16,101 nt of DNA from JADHMP01 sp964617385 (GCA_964617385.1 CAZTYX010000031.1:1-16101), one strand, 5' to 3'; positions 7,272 to 15,454 are shown, counted from the stretch's first letter. A program made the numbers and translations. Notes: generated from the sequence alone by a model not told the origin.

Positions 7272-7359
7272 GAACATGTATTTTTTTGGTTTCCTCAACC
7301 AACAAAATTTATGCCATAGTTAGCAATAGAGATTCGTTTTTATAACCCCTAGGTTTTTT

Positions 7360-7367
7360 TATCTTCG
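7360..7367 (+). promoter_or_regulatory. Candidate -7 box for xth operon
   Basis: TATCTTCG differs from TAnnTTTG by one base and ends 13 bases before the TTG start at 7381. The spacer between the outer-membrane protein start and xth must hold the promoters of both divergent genes. This is the best match on the plus strand. Confidence 0.3.
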
Positions 7368-7380
7368 TAAAAAACAATCG

Positions 7381-8142
7381 TTGAAAATACTTTCATACAA
7401 CGTAAATGGAATTCGAGCAGCCCTCAACAAGGGTTTTGCTCAATGGCTGCAAGCCGCTGCTCCTGATGTGATTTGTATTCAAGAAACCAAAGCCCTTAAA
7501 GAACAGGTGGAGGTGTCGGTTTTAGAACAATTGGGATATCATCACTATTGGTTTTCAGCCCAAAAAAAGGGCTATAGTGGTGTGGCCATTTTTACCAAAA
7601 AAGAACCGAATCAGATTGTTTATGGCACAGGCATCGCATCAATGGATTATGAAGGGCGTGTAATTCGAGCCGATTTTGAGGCGTGTTCCGTCGTAAGTCT
7701 TTACCTGCCCTCGGGCACCAACATTGAACGCTTGGGGCATAAGTTCAGCTTTATGGACAACTTTCAGAAGTATATTGATGACCTTAAAAAAACACATCCT
7801 AATCTTGTGATTTGTGGCGATTATAATATTTGTCATGAAGCCATAGACATTCATGACCCGGTGCGCAATAAAAACGTTTCTGGATTTCTACCCGAAGAAC
7901 GTGCTTGGTTGGATCAATTTTTAAAGCGAGGCTTTGTGGACAGTTTTCGAAGCCTTAATCCACAGCCACATCAATACAGTTGGTGGAGTTATAGAGCCAA
8001 CGCCCGAAACAACAACAAAGGCTGGCGTATAGATTATGCCTTGGTGGCAGAACCCCTAAAAAAAAATATTCACAGAGCCTTTCTCTTGCCAGATGCTAAG
8101 CATTCGGATCACTGCCCTGTGGGCCTCGAACTTAAATTTTGA
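7381..8142 (+). CDS. xth: Exodeoxyribonuclease III / AP endonuclease
   Basis: This 253-residue enzyme of the ExoIII/APE1 family cuts DNA at abasic sites and removes 3' blocking groups in base-excision repair. Catalytic residues are visible: N7 (YNVNGIRAA), E35 (CIQETKA), Y108 (SLYLPSGT), D147 and N149 (CGDYNICH), D218 (WRIDYAL), and D243-H244 (HSDHCPV). The family's N-terminus begins exactly at MKILSYNVNGIRAA, so the start must be the TTG at 7381; no in-frame ATG precedes it. This is a rare start codon for a housekeeping gene. The next gene begins 3 bases after the TGA stop and the third gene follows at 1 base, so the three are almost certainly co-transcribed. Confidence 0.96.
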   Translation: MKILSYNVNGIRAALNKGFAQWLQAAAPDVICIQETKALKEQVEVSVLEQLGYHHYWFSAQKKGYSGVAIFTKKEPNQIVYGTGIASMDYEGRVIRADFEACSVVSLYLPSGTNIERLGHKFSFMDNFQKYIDDLKKTHPNLVICGDYNICHEAIDIHDPVRNKNVSGFLPEERAWLDQFLKRGFVDSFRSLNPQPHQYSWWSYRANARNNNKGWRIDYALVAEPLKKNIHRAFLLPDAKHSDHCPVGLELKF

Positions 8143-8145
8143 ACC

Positions 8146-9042
8146 ATGTTGAATAAGATTATTTTTTTACTCTCTATTTTGCTAATAACTCAAGGGTGCG
8201 TGTCAACACGTGTTTTTAATGATTTAGAAGAACGGTATATCAATCTGAAACTTGATTTTGAGACCCTCCAACAAAAAAAAGACAGTTTGCAAGTGGCCGC
8301 CCAGCATTGGAATCAACAAAGTGATTCTTTAGAAGGGGTACTTCAACAAGCTCAAAAGACGCTAAGCCGATTGGAAAAATCACATCAACAACTTCAAAAA
8401 AATTATGCCTTATTGGAAAAAAGCAGCGACAGTTCACTGCAAAAAACCTTGGCAGAAAACCGGTCATTATTGCAGGCCATAGAAGAAAAACAACAGCAAT
8501 TAGAACTACGTACTCAACGGGTCACCGAATTAGAATCGTTAATGGAAGCCCAAGAAACGGCATTGAATTCTCTTAAACAACGACTCTCAGATGCCCTTTT
8601 AAATTTTGAAGGCAAAGGCCTCACCGTAGAACAACGCAACGGAAAAGTATATGTGTCTATGCAAAACAAACTACTCTTTCGATCGGGTCAATGGCAGGTG
8701 GGCAAAGAAGGAAAACAAGCCTTAAGCCAGTTGGCTACGGTCTTGGCAGAAAACCCCGATATTGCCGTACTCATAGAAGGACATACCGACAATGTGCCGT
8801 ATCAGGGCAAAAGCCCTTTAGTAGGAAATTGGGATTTATCTACCAAAAGAGCCACAGCAGTGGTTAATCTTTTGTTGGAAAATGAGGCTGTATTGCCCCA
8901 AAACTTAACTGCTGCAGGGCGCAGTGAATATTTGCCTATTGGCCCCAATAGCTCAACAGAGGGGAGGGCTGCCAACCGTCGGATAGAAGTCATTTTAAGC
9001 CCCAATTTAGATGAAATATCAGCATTATTAAAAACCTTTTAA
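8146..9042 (+). CDS. OmpA-domain lipoprotein with coiled-coil spacer
   Basis: The 298-residue product begins with a lipoprotein signal (MLNKIIFLLSILLITQGC, lipid-attachment Cys at 18). Residues about 25-150 are rich in Gln, Leu, Glu and Lys with heptad spacing, predicting a long coiled coil. Residues about 165-285 form an OmpA C-terminal peptidoglycan-binding domain: LLFRSGQWQV, IEGHTDNVPY (211-220), NWDLSTKRA with D230 and R235, AAGRSEYLPIGPN and RAANRRIEV. The protein is likely anchored in the outer membrane and tethers it to the cell wall, with the coiled coil spanning the gap. It lies 3 bases after xth and 1 base before the aldo/keto reductase gene. These partners have no evident functional link to it. 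Confidence 0.93.
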   Translation: MLNKIIFLLSILLITQGCVSTRVFNDLEERYINLKLDFETLQQKKDSLQVAAQHWNQQSDSLEGVLQQAQKTLSRLEKSHQQLQKNYALLEKSSDSSLQKTLAENRSLLQAIEEKQQQLELRTQRVTELESLMEAQETALNSLKQRLSDALLNFEGKGLTVEQRNGKVYVSMQNKLLFRSGQWQVGKEGKQALSQLATVLAENPDIAVLIEGHTDNVPYQGKSPLVGNWDLSTKRATAVVNLLLENEAVLPQNLTAAGRSEYLPIGPNSSTEGRAANRRIEVILSPNLDEISALLKTF

Positions 9043-9043
9043 A

Positions 9044-10081
9044 ATGGAATACAAAGAACTTCCCGGCACGGGAATAGCGGTGAGCAAAATTTGTCTGGGC
9101 ACCATGACTTGGGGCAATCAAAATACAGAGGCTGAAGGGCATGAGCAGATGGATTATGCCGTGTCTAGAGGCATCAATTTTTTTGATACAGCAGAACTTT
9201 ACGCAGTGCCCCCTTCTAAAGAAACGCAAGGTGAAACCGAACGTATTATAGGCACATGGTTTAAAAAAACTGGCAATAGAAAAGACATCATTTTAGCTTC
9301 AAAAATTGTTGGACCAAGAGATTTTACCAAACACATTCGGACGGATGAAAGCTATTCTAAAAAAACGATAGACGAAGCCATTTATGGGAGTTTAAAACGC
9401 ATGCAAACAGATTACATTGATCTCTATCAATTGCATTGGCCAGAACGTCCTACCAACTTTTTTGGTGAACGGGGCTATACCTATCAAAAGGGTGATGTGT
9501 GGGAAGAAAACTTCGAATTGGTTTTGGATGCCTTTCAAGAACATGTTAAAAAAGGAACCATCCGCTATGTGGGCTTGTCTAATGAAACCCCTTGGGGCAC
9601 CATGCGATTTTTGCAAGCTGCGGGACCCAACCGCCCAAAAATGATTACAGTGCAAAATCCATATTCTTTACTAAATCGTTTGCCTGAAATTGGTTTGGCT
9701 GAAATATGCCACCGCGAAAATGTGGGCCTTTTGCCCTATTCCCCCCTGGCCTTTGGCACCTTAAGTGGAAAATACAGAAAGGGAAATCAACCTCCTAAAA
9801 GCCGCTTGACTCTTTTTCCGCATTACGATCGATATAGCAGTGCTCAATGCAATAACGCGATTGATGCCTACTATGAATTGGCGCAAAATCATGGGCTCAC
9901 ACTCACCGAAATGGCTTTGGCGTTTGTAAACGATCGGCCTTTTGTGACCAGCAATATAATTGGGGCAACAACCCTTGAACAACTCAAAGAAAATATTGAT
10001 TCTGCTGCGGTAAAATTGTCCGATGAAGTGTTGGAAGGTATTGATGCCATTCAAAACCAATATCCCAATCCGGCACCATAA
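9044..10081 (+). CDS. tas: NADP(H)-dependent aldo/keto reductase, Tas type
   Basis: This 345-residue protein matches E. coli Tas in length and along its whole sequence: LGTMTWGNQNTEAEGHEQMDYAV at the start, the QLHWPERPTNFFG block, VQNPYSLLNR, and PNPAP at the very end. The aldo/keto reductase tetrad is D48, Y53, K87 and H131. The fold is a (beta/alpha)8 barrel that binds NADPH near the C-terminus (about 275-330, LPYSPL to IIGATTLEQLKENI). The physiological substrate is unknown; in E. coli, tas was isolated for its ability to suppress a prephenate dehydrogenase defect under starvation. The ATG follows the OmpA gene stop by one base. It is the last gene of the xth operon. Confidence 0.94.
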   Translation: MEYKELPGTGIAVSKICLGTMTWGNQNTEAEGHEQMDYAVSRGINFFDTAELYAVPPSKETQGETERIIGTWFKKTGNRKDIILASKIVGPRDFTKHIRTDESYSKKTIDEAIYGSLKRMQTDYIDLYQLHWPERPTNFFGERGYTYQKGDVWEENFELVLDAFQEHVKKGTIRYVGLSNETPWGTMRFLQAAGPNRPKMITVQNPYSLLNRLPEIGLAEICHRENVGLLPYSPLAFGTLSGKYRKGNQPPKSRLTLFPHYDRYSSAQCNNAIDAYYELAQNHGLTLTEMALAFVNDRPFVTSNIIGATTLEQLKENIDSAAVKLSDEVLEGIDAIQNQYPNPAP

Positions 10082-10095
10082 TACAAATTTTATTT

Positions 10096-10119
10096 AAAAA
10101 GATTTAATGGGTTCTTTTT
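10096..10119. terminator. Weak bidirectional terminator-like hairpin
   Basis: AAAAAGA (10096-10102) and TCTTTTT (10113-10119) are exact reverse complements around a 10-base loop, in the 45-base gap between the convergent tas and ABC genes. The symmetric A-run and T-run could serve both strands. The stem has a single G-C pair, so it is weak; its position is the main argument. Confidence 0.3.
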
Positions 10120-10126
10120 ACACACC

Positions 10127-11794
10127 TCAGGGGATGGCATTGATCAACTCTCGGGTGTGTATGCTTTGCGGATTCTTATAGAGCTGATCGGCTTCCTGCA
10201 TTTCCACTAGTTTCCCTTCATGTACCACCATGACGCGATCAGACATATATTTTACCACGGACAAATCATGGGAGATAAAAAGATAGCTGAGGTTGAAAGC
10301 TTGCTTTAATTGATTTAAAAGATTCAGTACTTGTGCTTGTACCGAAATATCAAGTGCCGCCACACATTCATCACAAATTACCAGCTTTGGTTCAGGAGCT
10401 AGCGCTCGAGCAATAACCACCCGTTGTCGCTGTCCCCCCGAAAGTTCATGTGGATACCGTTGAGCATAGTCTGGCGTCAGGCCTGTTTTTTCTAATAAAT
10501 CGTATATGCGATCCTTAATTTTTTTTGCTGTTAGACCTTGGTGATGAACTCGCAAAACTTCACCAATGGCAGCGCCCACAGTTTTTTGTGGATGCAATGC
10601 TGCATAGGGATCTTGAAAAATATATTGCACATCTTTGCGAAAGGCTTGAAGTTTTTTGGGATTCATTATAGTTCCTTCAAAGCAAACTTGCCCTTTTTCT
10701 GGAGGGTCTAAAAAAATGAGCGCCCGCCCTAGTGTTGATTTTCCCGAGCCAGAAGCCCCAACCAAACCTAAGGTTTCCCCTGGGTAGAGTGAAAAAGAGA
10801 AATCGTGAAGGGTGGGTTTGTTTTTTTTAGTAAAACCAAAAAGGCCATTGTTTTGATGTGTTTTTTGTAAACCCGAAACGGTGAGCAAGGGCACTTTAGC
10901 ATACAACTTTTGATGCTTTTTCGAGCGTGTCTCAGCCGAAATGATTTGTGGTTTGAATGTTTGATTTTGATAATCTTGGACAGTGGGTAATTTTTGGTAG
11001 CGTTTTTTTAAATCGGGTCGGGCAAAGAGTAAGCCTTTAGTATAAGGATGCGTTGGATTTTTAAACAGTTCTTTAACGGTATTTGTTTCCACAATTTGCC
11101 CTTCTTTCATGACAATAACACGTTCTGCAAAGGTTTTAACTAAGGCCAAATCATGAGAGATAAAAAGGATGCTCATGCAGTGTTTTTTCTGCAGTTGCAG
11201 CAAGAGTTCCAGAATTTCCTTTTGCACGGTCACATCCAATGCAGTTGTGGGCTCGTCTGCCACTAGTAATTCGGGTTTGCAAAGCAGCGCCATGGCAATC
11301 ATCAGGCGCTGTTTTTGGCCCCCACTTAAGGCATGTGGATAGGCGTTTAAGATATGTTCTTTGGGATGAAGATGCACTTCCTCCAAGGCCATTTCAATTT
11401 TCTCTCTTTGTTGCTTGGGCGAGAGGGCGGTGTGTAATTGAAGTACTTCTAGGAGTTGTTTGCCACAGCGCATAGAAGGATTTAAACTTGACTGTGGTTC
11501 TTGAAAAACCATTCCAATTTGTCGGGTTCTAATGTTACGCCACTCGGGTTCTGTAAGAGCTAAAAGTGACCTCTCTTTAAAGTGGAGTTGAGTGGCATTG
11601 AGGGTTGTCTTTTTAGGTTGTAAACCCAGTAAAGACAATGCTGTTAATGATTTTCCACTACCAGATTCTCCCACCAAGGCCACACGCTCGTTAGATGCTA
11701 CCTGAAAATCGATACCCTTTAACAAACTTCGTCCCTCCAGTGCTAGGTGTAAACCGGAGATGTTTAGCAATGGAGGAGCTTGTTGATTTAACAC
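10127..11794 (-). CDS. Oligopeptide-type ABC transporter, fused double ATPase (YejF/DppDF-like)
   Basis: The 555-residue protein contains two complete ATPase domains. Domain 1 has Walker A GESGSGKS (42-49), signature LSGGQ (156-160), Walker B D180-E181 and H-loop H214. Domain 2 has GASGSGKS (346-353), LSGGQ (451-455), D475-E476 and H509. Each domain ends with a short oligopeptide-family tail (NPTHPYTKGLL at 246-256; NPQSIHTRELI at 541-551). This layout is that of YejF, GsiA and fused DppD-DppF proteins, which power import of peptides or similar solutes. No permease or binding protein is in the window. The start is a GTG at 11794, since a TAA lies three codons upstream. It begins 19 bases after the GMC gene. 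In the second Walker B the usual Pro after DE is Cys (DECVAALD). Confidence 0.93.
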   Translation of the reverse strand: MLNQQAPPLLNISGLHLALEGRSLLKGIDFQVASNERVALVGESGSGKSLTALSLLGLQPKKTTLNATQLHFKERSLLALTEPEWRNIRTRQIGMVFQEPQSSLNPSMRCGKQLLEVLQLHTALSPKQQREKIEMALEEVHLHPKEHILNAYPHALSGGQKQRLMIAMALLCKPELLVADEPTTALDVTVQKEILELLLQLQKKHCMSILFISHDLALVKTFAERVIVMKEGQIVETNTVKELFKNPTHPYTKGLLFARPDLKKRYQKLPTVQDYQNQTFKPQIISAETRSKKHQKLYAKVPLLTVSGLQKTHQNNGLFGFTKKNKPTLHDFSFSLYPGETLGLVGASGSGKSTLGRALIFLDPPEKGQVCFEGTIMNPKKLQAFRKDVQYIFQDPYAALHPQKTVGAAIGEVLRVHHQGLTAKKIKDRIYDLLEKTGLTPDYAQRYPHELSGGQRQRVVIARALAPEPKLVICDECVAALDISVQAQVLNLLNQLKQAFNLSYLFISHDLSVVKYMSDRVMVVHEGKLVEMQEADQLYKNPQSIHTRELINAIP

Positions 11795-11813
11795 AGTCCT
11801 TTAAGAAGTGTTT

Positions 11814-13517
11814 TTAGAGATTCATTTTTTTCAATTCCGACACGGCATAGTTGGCCGCTCTTGCTGTAAGTGCCATATAGGTGAGCGAAGGGTTTTGAGT
11901 GGCTGAAGAAGCCATACAAGCTCCATCGGTAACAAACACGTTGGGCACTGTATGTAATTGATTATGCTTATTAAGCACAGAGGTTTTAGGCTCTTTCCCC
12001 ATACGAGCCGTACCCATTTCATGAATTCCTTTTCCAATGGGTGCATTAGAATCGTAAATATTAACATTCTTACACCCCGCCGCTTCCAACATTTCGGCGG
12101 CTTGCACTTTCCAATCCTCTTTCATCAAACGTTCATTTTCTTTAAACTCAGCGTCAAAAACGATGGTAGGAAGACCATAGGCGTCTAACTTTTCATAGTT
12201 TAAATACATTCTGTTTTCATGATAGGGGAGCACTTCACCAAAACCGCCCATACCAATGCTCCATCCACCAGCGTTGAGTATGTTTTCTTTGAACTTTTTG
12301 CCATAACCAAATTCAGCCACTGTTTCAGACCAATTGCCACGGCTGGCACCCCCTTGATACCCATAGCCTCTCAAGAAATCGACGCCTTTATCTTGTTTGC
12401 CTAAGTTTCTAAATCGAGGAATATAAAACCCATTGGGTCTTCTGCCTGTAAAATAATTTTCTTTAAAGCCATCATATTGTCCAGAGGCACCACTGCCCAA
12501 TTGATGGTCCATAATATTGTGCCCTAACTCACCACTATCATTCCCCATTCCGTTGGGGAAACGATCTGATTTGGATTGCATCAAAATGGCTGTAGAGGCC
12601 ATAGATGAAGCGCATAAGAAAACAATTTTCGATTTAAACTCAAGCACTTCTTTGGTAAGGGCATCCACCACTTTCACTCCAGTGGCACGTTGTGTTTTGG
12701 GGTCATATAGTACTTCGGCAACAATAGAATCGGGTCTAAGCGTCATATTTCCAGTCGCTTCTGCTGCGGGTAAAGTTGAAGAATTGGAACTGAAATAGGC
12801 GCCAAAAGGACAACCCCGATCACATCGATTTCTAAATTGACAGGCCGATCTTCCGGCACCCGTTTTGGTGCCTTGAGTGATGTGAGCCACCCGACCAACG
12901 GTTAAAACACGATCATCATATTTAGATGCGATGGTGTCTTTTAAATGCGATTCTAAGCAATTTAACTCCATGGCAGGAAGAAAAATACTGTCGGGCAGTT
13001 GGGGAAGGTTTAATGCCTCACCACTAATACCGATGTGTTTTTCTACGTGCTCATACCATGGTTTTATGTCTTTATATCGAATGGGCCAATCGACACCAAT
13101 GCCTTCCCGAGCATTTGATTCAAAATCTAAATCGCTCCAACGATAGGTTTGTCTTCCCCAAATGAGGGAACGCCCACCCACTTGTTTTCCACGGATCCAA
13201 TCAAAGGGTTTGTCTTCATCATAGTCGTGTTCAGCATCGTTATTATAAAAATGGCGCTTAAATTCGTTTACACCCCAACGTTTTTGTTTTTCGTAATTTT
13301 TTAAAACATCTTTTGGAGTGCTCCCCCCGTGCGGCACATCCCAAGGATCGAGGTGCATAGTAGGATAATCTTCCACGTGTTTGACCATTCTTCCGCGTTC
13401 TAAGACAAGGGTTTTTAGACCGTTTTCACATAATTCCTTGGCAGCCCAACCACCACTCACCCCAGTTCCCACAACAATAGCGTCATAGGTGTTGGTATCG
13501 TTATTTTGTATTTGCAT
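11814..13517 (-). CDS. GMC-family FAD oxidoreductase with three-Cys motif
   Basis: From the ATG at 13517 the protein has 567 residues. The FAD-binding Rossmann motif VVGTGVSGG covers 15-23 and ends in the acidic residue of VLERGR. The GMC segment GGRSLIWGRQTYRWSD follows at 114-129. The C-terminal catalytic region has H499 in IHEMGTARMG and N542 in QNPSLTYMALTARAA. C226, C232 and C236 form C-x5-C-x3-CP, the spacing that binds a [3Fe-4S] cluster in bacterial FAD glucose dehydrogenases, so an electron-transferring sugar or alcohol dehydrogenase is likely. The family in Bacteroidota is usually encoded beside a gluconate 2-dehydrogenase subunit-3 gene; none is present here. An alternative GTG at 13568 would overlap the exonuclease stop by 4 bases but adds a non-conserved leader. 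The substrate is unknown. Confidence 0.92.
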   Translation of the reverse strand: MQIQNNDTNTYDAIVVGTGVSGGWAAKELCENGLKTLVLERGRMVKHVEDYPTMHLDPWDVPHGGSTPKDVLKNYEKQKRWGVNEFKRHFYNNDAEHDYDEDKPFDWIRGKQVGGRSLIWGRQTYRWSDLDFESNAREGIGVDWPIRYKDIKPWYEHVEKHIGISGEALNLPQLPDSIFLPAMELNCLESHLKDTIASKYDDRVLTVGRVAHITQGTKTGAGRSACQFRNRCDRGCPFGAYFSSNSSTLPAAEATGNMTLRPDSIVAEVLYDPKTQRATGVKVVDALTKEVLEFKSKIVFLCASSMASTAILMQSKSDRFPNGMGNDSGELGHNIMDHQLGSGASGQYDGFKENYFTGRRPNGFYIPRFRNLGKQDKGVDFLRGYGYQGGASRGNWSETVAEFGYGKKFKENILNAGGWSIGMGGFGEVLPYHENRMYLNYEKLDAYGLPTIVFDAEFKENERLMKEDWKVQAAEMLEAAGCKNVNIYDSNAPIGKGIHEMGTARMGKEPKTSVLNKHNQLHTVPNVFVTDGACMASSATQNPSLTYMALTARAANYAVSELKKMNL

Positions 13518-13534
13518 TCGCGTTAAATTTGGTA

Positions 13535-13542
13535 AAAAGATA
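13535..13542 (-). promoter_or_regulatory. Candidate -7 box for the GMC gene
   Basis: On the minus strand this reads TATCTTTT, one mismatch from TAnnTTTG, 17 bases ahead of the ATG at 13517. It supports the shorter GMC start and a possible internal promoter in the ogt-to-ABC gene run. No good -33 element is seen. Confidence 0.25.
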
Positions 13543-13564
13543 CTGATTTTTTTTATTAGAAAAC

Positions 13565-14287
13565 TCACTCTGTGGTGGGTCTAAAAATTTCTTCTTGCTC
13601 AAGCAGATTTTGATTTTGGAGTCGCAAATAGAGCTGAGCAATGGTGATCACATCTTTTTCACAATAAATAATAATACGGCTGAGGTTTTTTTCTTGATAA
13701 TAAACCTGTGCAATTTGACTTCCGTCTATATCGTCTTTTGGAGATGGAATGCCTAACACATGAGCCAATAATTTGAGAGATGTATAGTGTTTGTAGTCTC
13801 CAAAACGCCACAGGTGCAGGGTGTCAATATGAGGCACTTCCCAAGGCTTAGCGTCAAAAAGAGCCAAAAGTTTCGGCAGTTTAATATTGTGCACCAGCAT
13901 CCTTCGGGCAATATAGGGAAAGTCAAATTCTTTGCCGTTGTGTGCACAAAGGCGATGTTTGAGGGTTGCAAAATATAGGTCTAAAAGGGCTTTAAAATCC
14001 CTTAAAATTTGATCTTCTGAACCCGAAAAAGTTTTTAATCGAAATTGCCTCGGACTTGTTGCTGTGGTGAAGTAGCCAACCGAAATGCAAACAATTTTTC
14101 CGAATTCGGCCCAAATGCCAGCGCGTTCATAAAATGCTTCTGCCGTAACCCCTTCCTTTCTTTGGTAGGCTGTTTTTTCTTCCCAATAGGTTTTTTCAAT
14201 GGAGGGCACCTCTTTATAATCGGCATATTGAGGCACTGTTTCAATGTCTAAAAATAGAATTTTGTTCAGGGGCGTTTTAGGGAACAT
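13565..14287 (-). CDS. PolB-like 3'-5' exonuclease (DEDDy, COG3298 type)
   Basis: The 240-residue protein is an RNase H-fold exonuclease related to the proofreading domain of family B DNA polymerases, without a polymerase part. Exo I is LFLDIETVP with D14 and E16. Exo II is CAHNGKEFDFPYIARRM with N117 and D122. Exo III is YCEKDV with Y208 and D212, giving the DEDDy set of metal ligands. The segments between, such as WEVPHIDTLHLWRFGDYK and DDIDGSQIAQVYY, are typical of the stand-alone group. These proteins are presumed to trim DNA 3' ends, but their cellular role is not established. The ATG lies inside the end of the serine hydrolase gene (11-base overlap), implying translational coupling. Confidence 0.9.
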   Translation of the reverse strand: MFPKTPLNKILFLDIETVPQYADYKEVPSIEKTYWEEKTAYQRKEGVTAEAFYERAGIWAEFGKIVCISVGYFTTATSPRQFRLKTFSGSEDQILRDFKALLDLYFATLKHRLCAHNGKEFDFPYIARRMLVHNIKLPKLLALFDAKPWEVPHIDTLHLWRFGDYKHYTSLKLLAHVLGIPSPKDDIDGSQIAQVYYQEKNLSRIIIYCEKDVITIAQLYLRLQNQNLLEQEEIFRPTTE

Positions 14288-15431
14288 TGGCGGTCATTTC
14301 TAGGGCGGCTTGCATGTAGACAAAAATATCTTCTGTGTACGGATTTCCAGGAATGGCTTTTCCTTTTTTGTGTCCTAACCGCACCACAATTAAATCTTCT
14401 TCAGGAAAAACAATAACATATTGCCCTAAATGACCACGCATCATAAACACATCTTCATTGTTGTATTGTTCTAACCACCAACCATAGCCGTATTCGGGAC
14501 TTGTTACAAATCGCGGTTGAATAGATTTCGCCACAAATGCAGAGTCAAGTAAAGAGCGATCATTCCATTTTCCATAGGATTTAAACAATTTGCCAAAACG
14601 AGCAAAATCTCTAGCATTGGAGGCCAAACAGCAGTAGGCTTTTTCTAGCCCTTTGGCTTCACTATCAATTTGCCAAACCGCTTCGGCTGTTGCGCCCATG
14701 GGGTCCCAAAAATTTTCGTAGAGATATTCAGTTAGGTTTTTGCCCGTAGCTTCGCGCAATACCATCCCTAACAATTGGGTGGTGCCACTGCTATATTTAA
14801 ATGCTTTGCCAGGGGGTGCGTCAATGGGTTGTTGAAGTATGATAGTAGCCAGGTCTTTCACAAAATAGGCCGCTGTGGTAATGGAAAAGGGGGAGTAATA
14901 TTTTTCACTCCATTTTTGACCAGACGCCATTGAGGCAAGATCGCCCACGGTAACTTGATTCGCATAAGGGCCTTTGAGTTGGGGGATAAAATCGATCACT
15001 TTTTGATCCAAATTTTCAATGTAGCCTTGCTCGATGGCTTTTCCGAGTAGTGCCGAAATCATGCTTTTAACCATTGAAAAAGAGTTGCTTTTAGAAGCAG
15101 GGCCATAGTTTTCATAATACGTTTCGAAAATCAAACTGTCGTTTTTGATAACCAAAAAGGCTACGGTTTGAGTATCTTGATGGTAGGCTTCCAACGCCTT
15201 GCTCATTGTCATTTTATTATAGGCTGCGTGCAAAGGCCAAGGCTGGGGCGTTTTGGAGGCGGGCAGCACACGTGTGTCAAATTGTTTATAGTCCTCTAAA
15301 AAAGCTGTTTTGTGCCCTGTAAAATAGATTTTTGAAACAGCGGTTAATAGATAATTGTATTGAGAAATATAAAGCAGCCCAAAGAGAAGCAGGAGTATAA
15401 ATACAAACCCTTTTAAAATTTTTTTCATCAT
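14277..15431 (-). CDS. Membrane-anchored beta-lactamase-fold serine hydrolase (NylB-like)
   Basis: The 384-residue protein has one N-terminal hydrophobic helix (about 8-26), so the catalytic domain should face the periplasm, anchored or after cleavage. The nucleophile motif is S119-M-V-K122 (SFSMVKSMISALLG). The second motif is Y213-S-S (KYSSGTTQLLGMVL), and the third region is RGHLGQYV near 332-339. S-x-x-K with YSS in place of YxN is the pattern of the 6-aminohexanoate-dimer hydrolase (NylB)/esterase EstB branch of the class C beta-lactamase family. True beta-lactamase activity is not implied. An ATG pair opens the gene (15431 and 15428), just behind an exact TATATTTG box. It is 23 bases downstream of ogt and overlaps the exonuclease gene by 11 bases. 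The substrate is unknown. Confidence 0.88.
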   Translation of the reverse strand: MMKKILKGFVFILLLLFGLLYISQYNYLLTAVSKIYFTGHKTAFLEDYKQFDTRVLPASKTPQPWPLHAAYNKMTMSKALEAYHQDTQTVAFLVIKNDSLIFETYYENYGPASKSNSFSMVKSMISALLGKAIEQGYIENLDQKVIDFIPQLKGPYANQVTVGDLASMASGQKWSEKYYSPFSITTAAYFVKDLATIILQQPIDAPPGKAFKYSSGTTQLLGMVLREATGKNLTEYLYENFWDPMGATAEAVWQIDSEAKGLEKAYCCLASNARDFARFGKLFKSYGKWNDRSLLDSAFVAKSIQPRFVTSPEYGYGWWLEQYNNEDVFMMRGHLGQYVIVFPEEDLIVVRLGHKKGKAIPGNPYTEDIFVYMQAALEMTANVP

Positions 15432-15433
15432 CT

Positions 15434-15441
15434 CAAATATA
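15434..15441 (-). promoter_or_regulatory. Candidate -7 box (TAnnTTTG) for the serine hydrolase gene
   Basis: The minus strand reads TATATTTG, an exact consensus match, with only two bases between its last G and the first ATG. TTCG lies 17 bases upstream as an imperfect -33 element. The transcript would start at or inside the ATG pair, making the second ATG (15428) a possible leaderless start. The box lies in the 23-base gap after ogt. Confidence 0.48.
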
Positions 15442-15454
15442 AGGCGAAACCTTT

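Noticed and set aside
11239..11475. 78-codon plus-strand frame inside the ABC ATPase gene
   Set aside because: It is antisense to the Walker B and signature region of domain 1, and its composition reflects that gene's codons only.
13515..13568. GTG start for the GMC gene overlapping the exonuclease stop by 4 bases
   Set aside because: The overlap is the kind seen in coupled genes, but the extra 17 residues precede the normal family N-terminus and a candidate -7 box fits the ATG at 13517. It remains a possible alternative.
14277..15431. Serine hydrolase as an antibiotic-resistance beta-lactamase
   Set aside because: It has SxxK and YSS, not YxN, and lacks the KTG motif; it fits the NylB/esterase branch, which is not associated with resistance.
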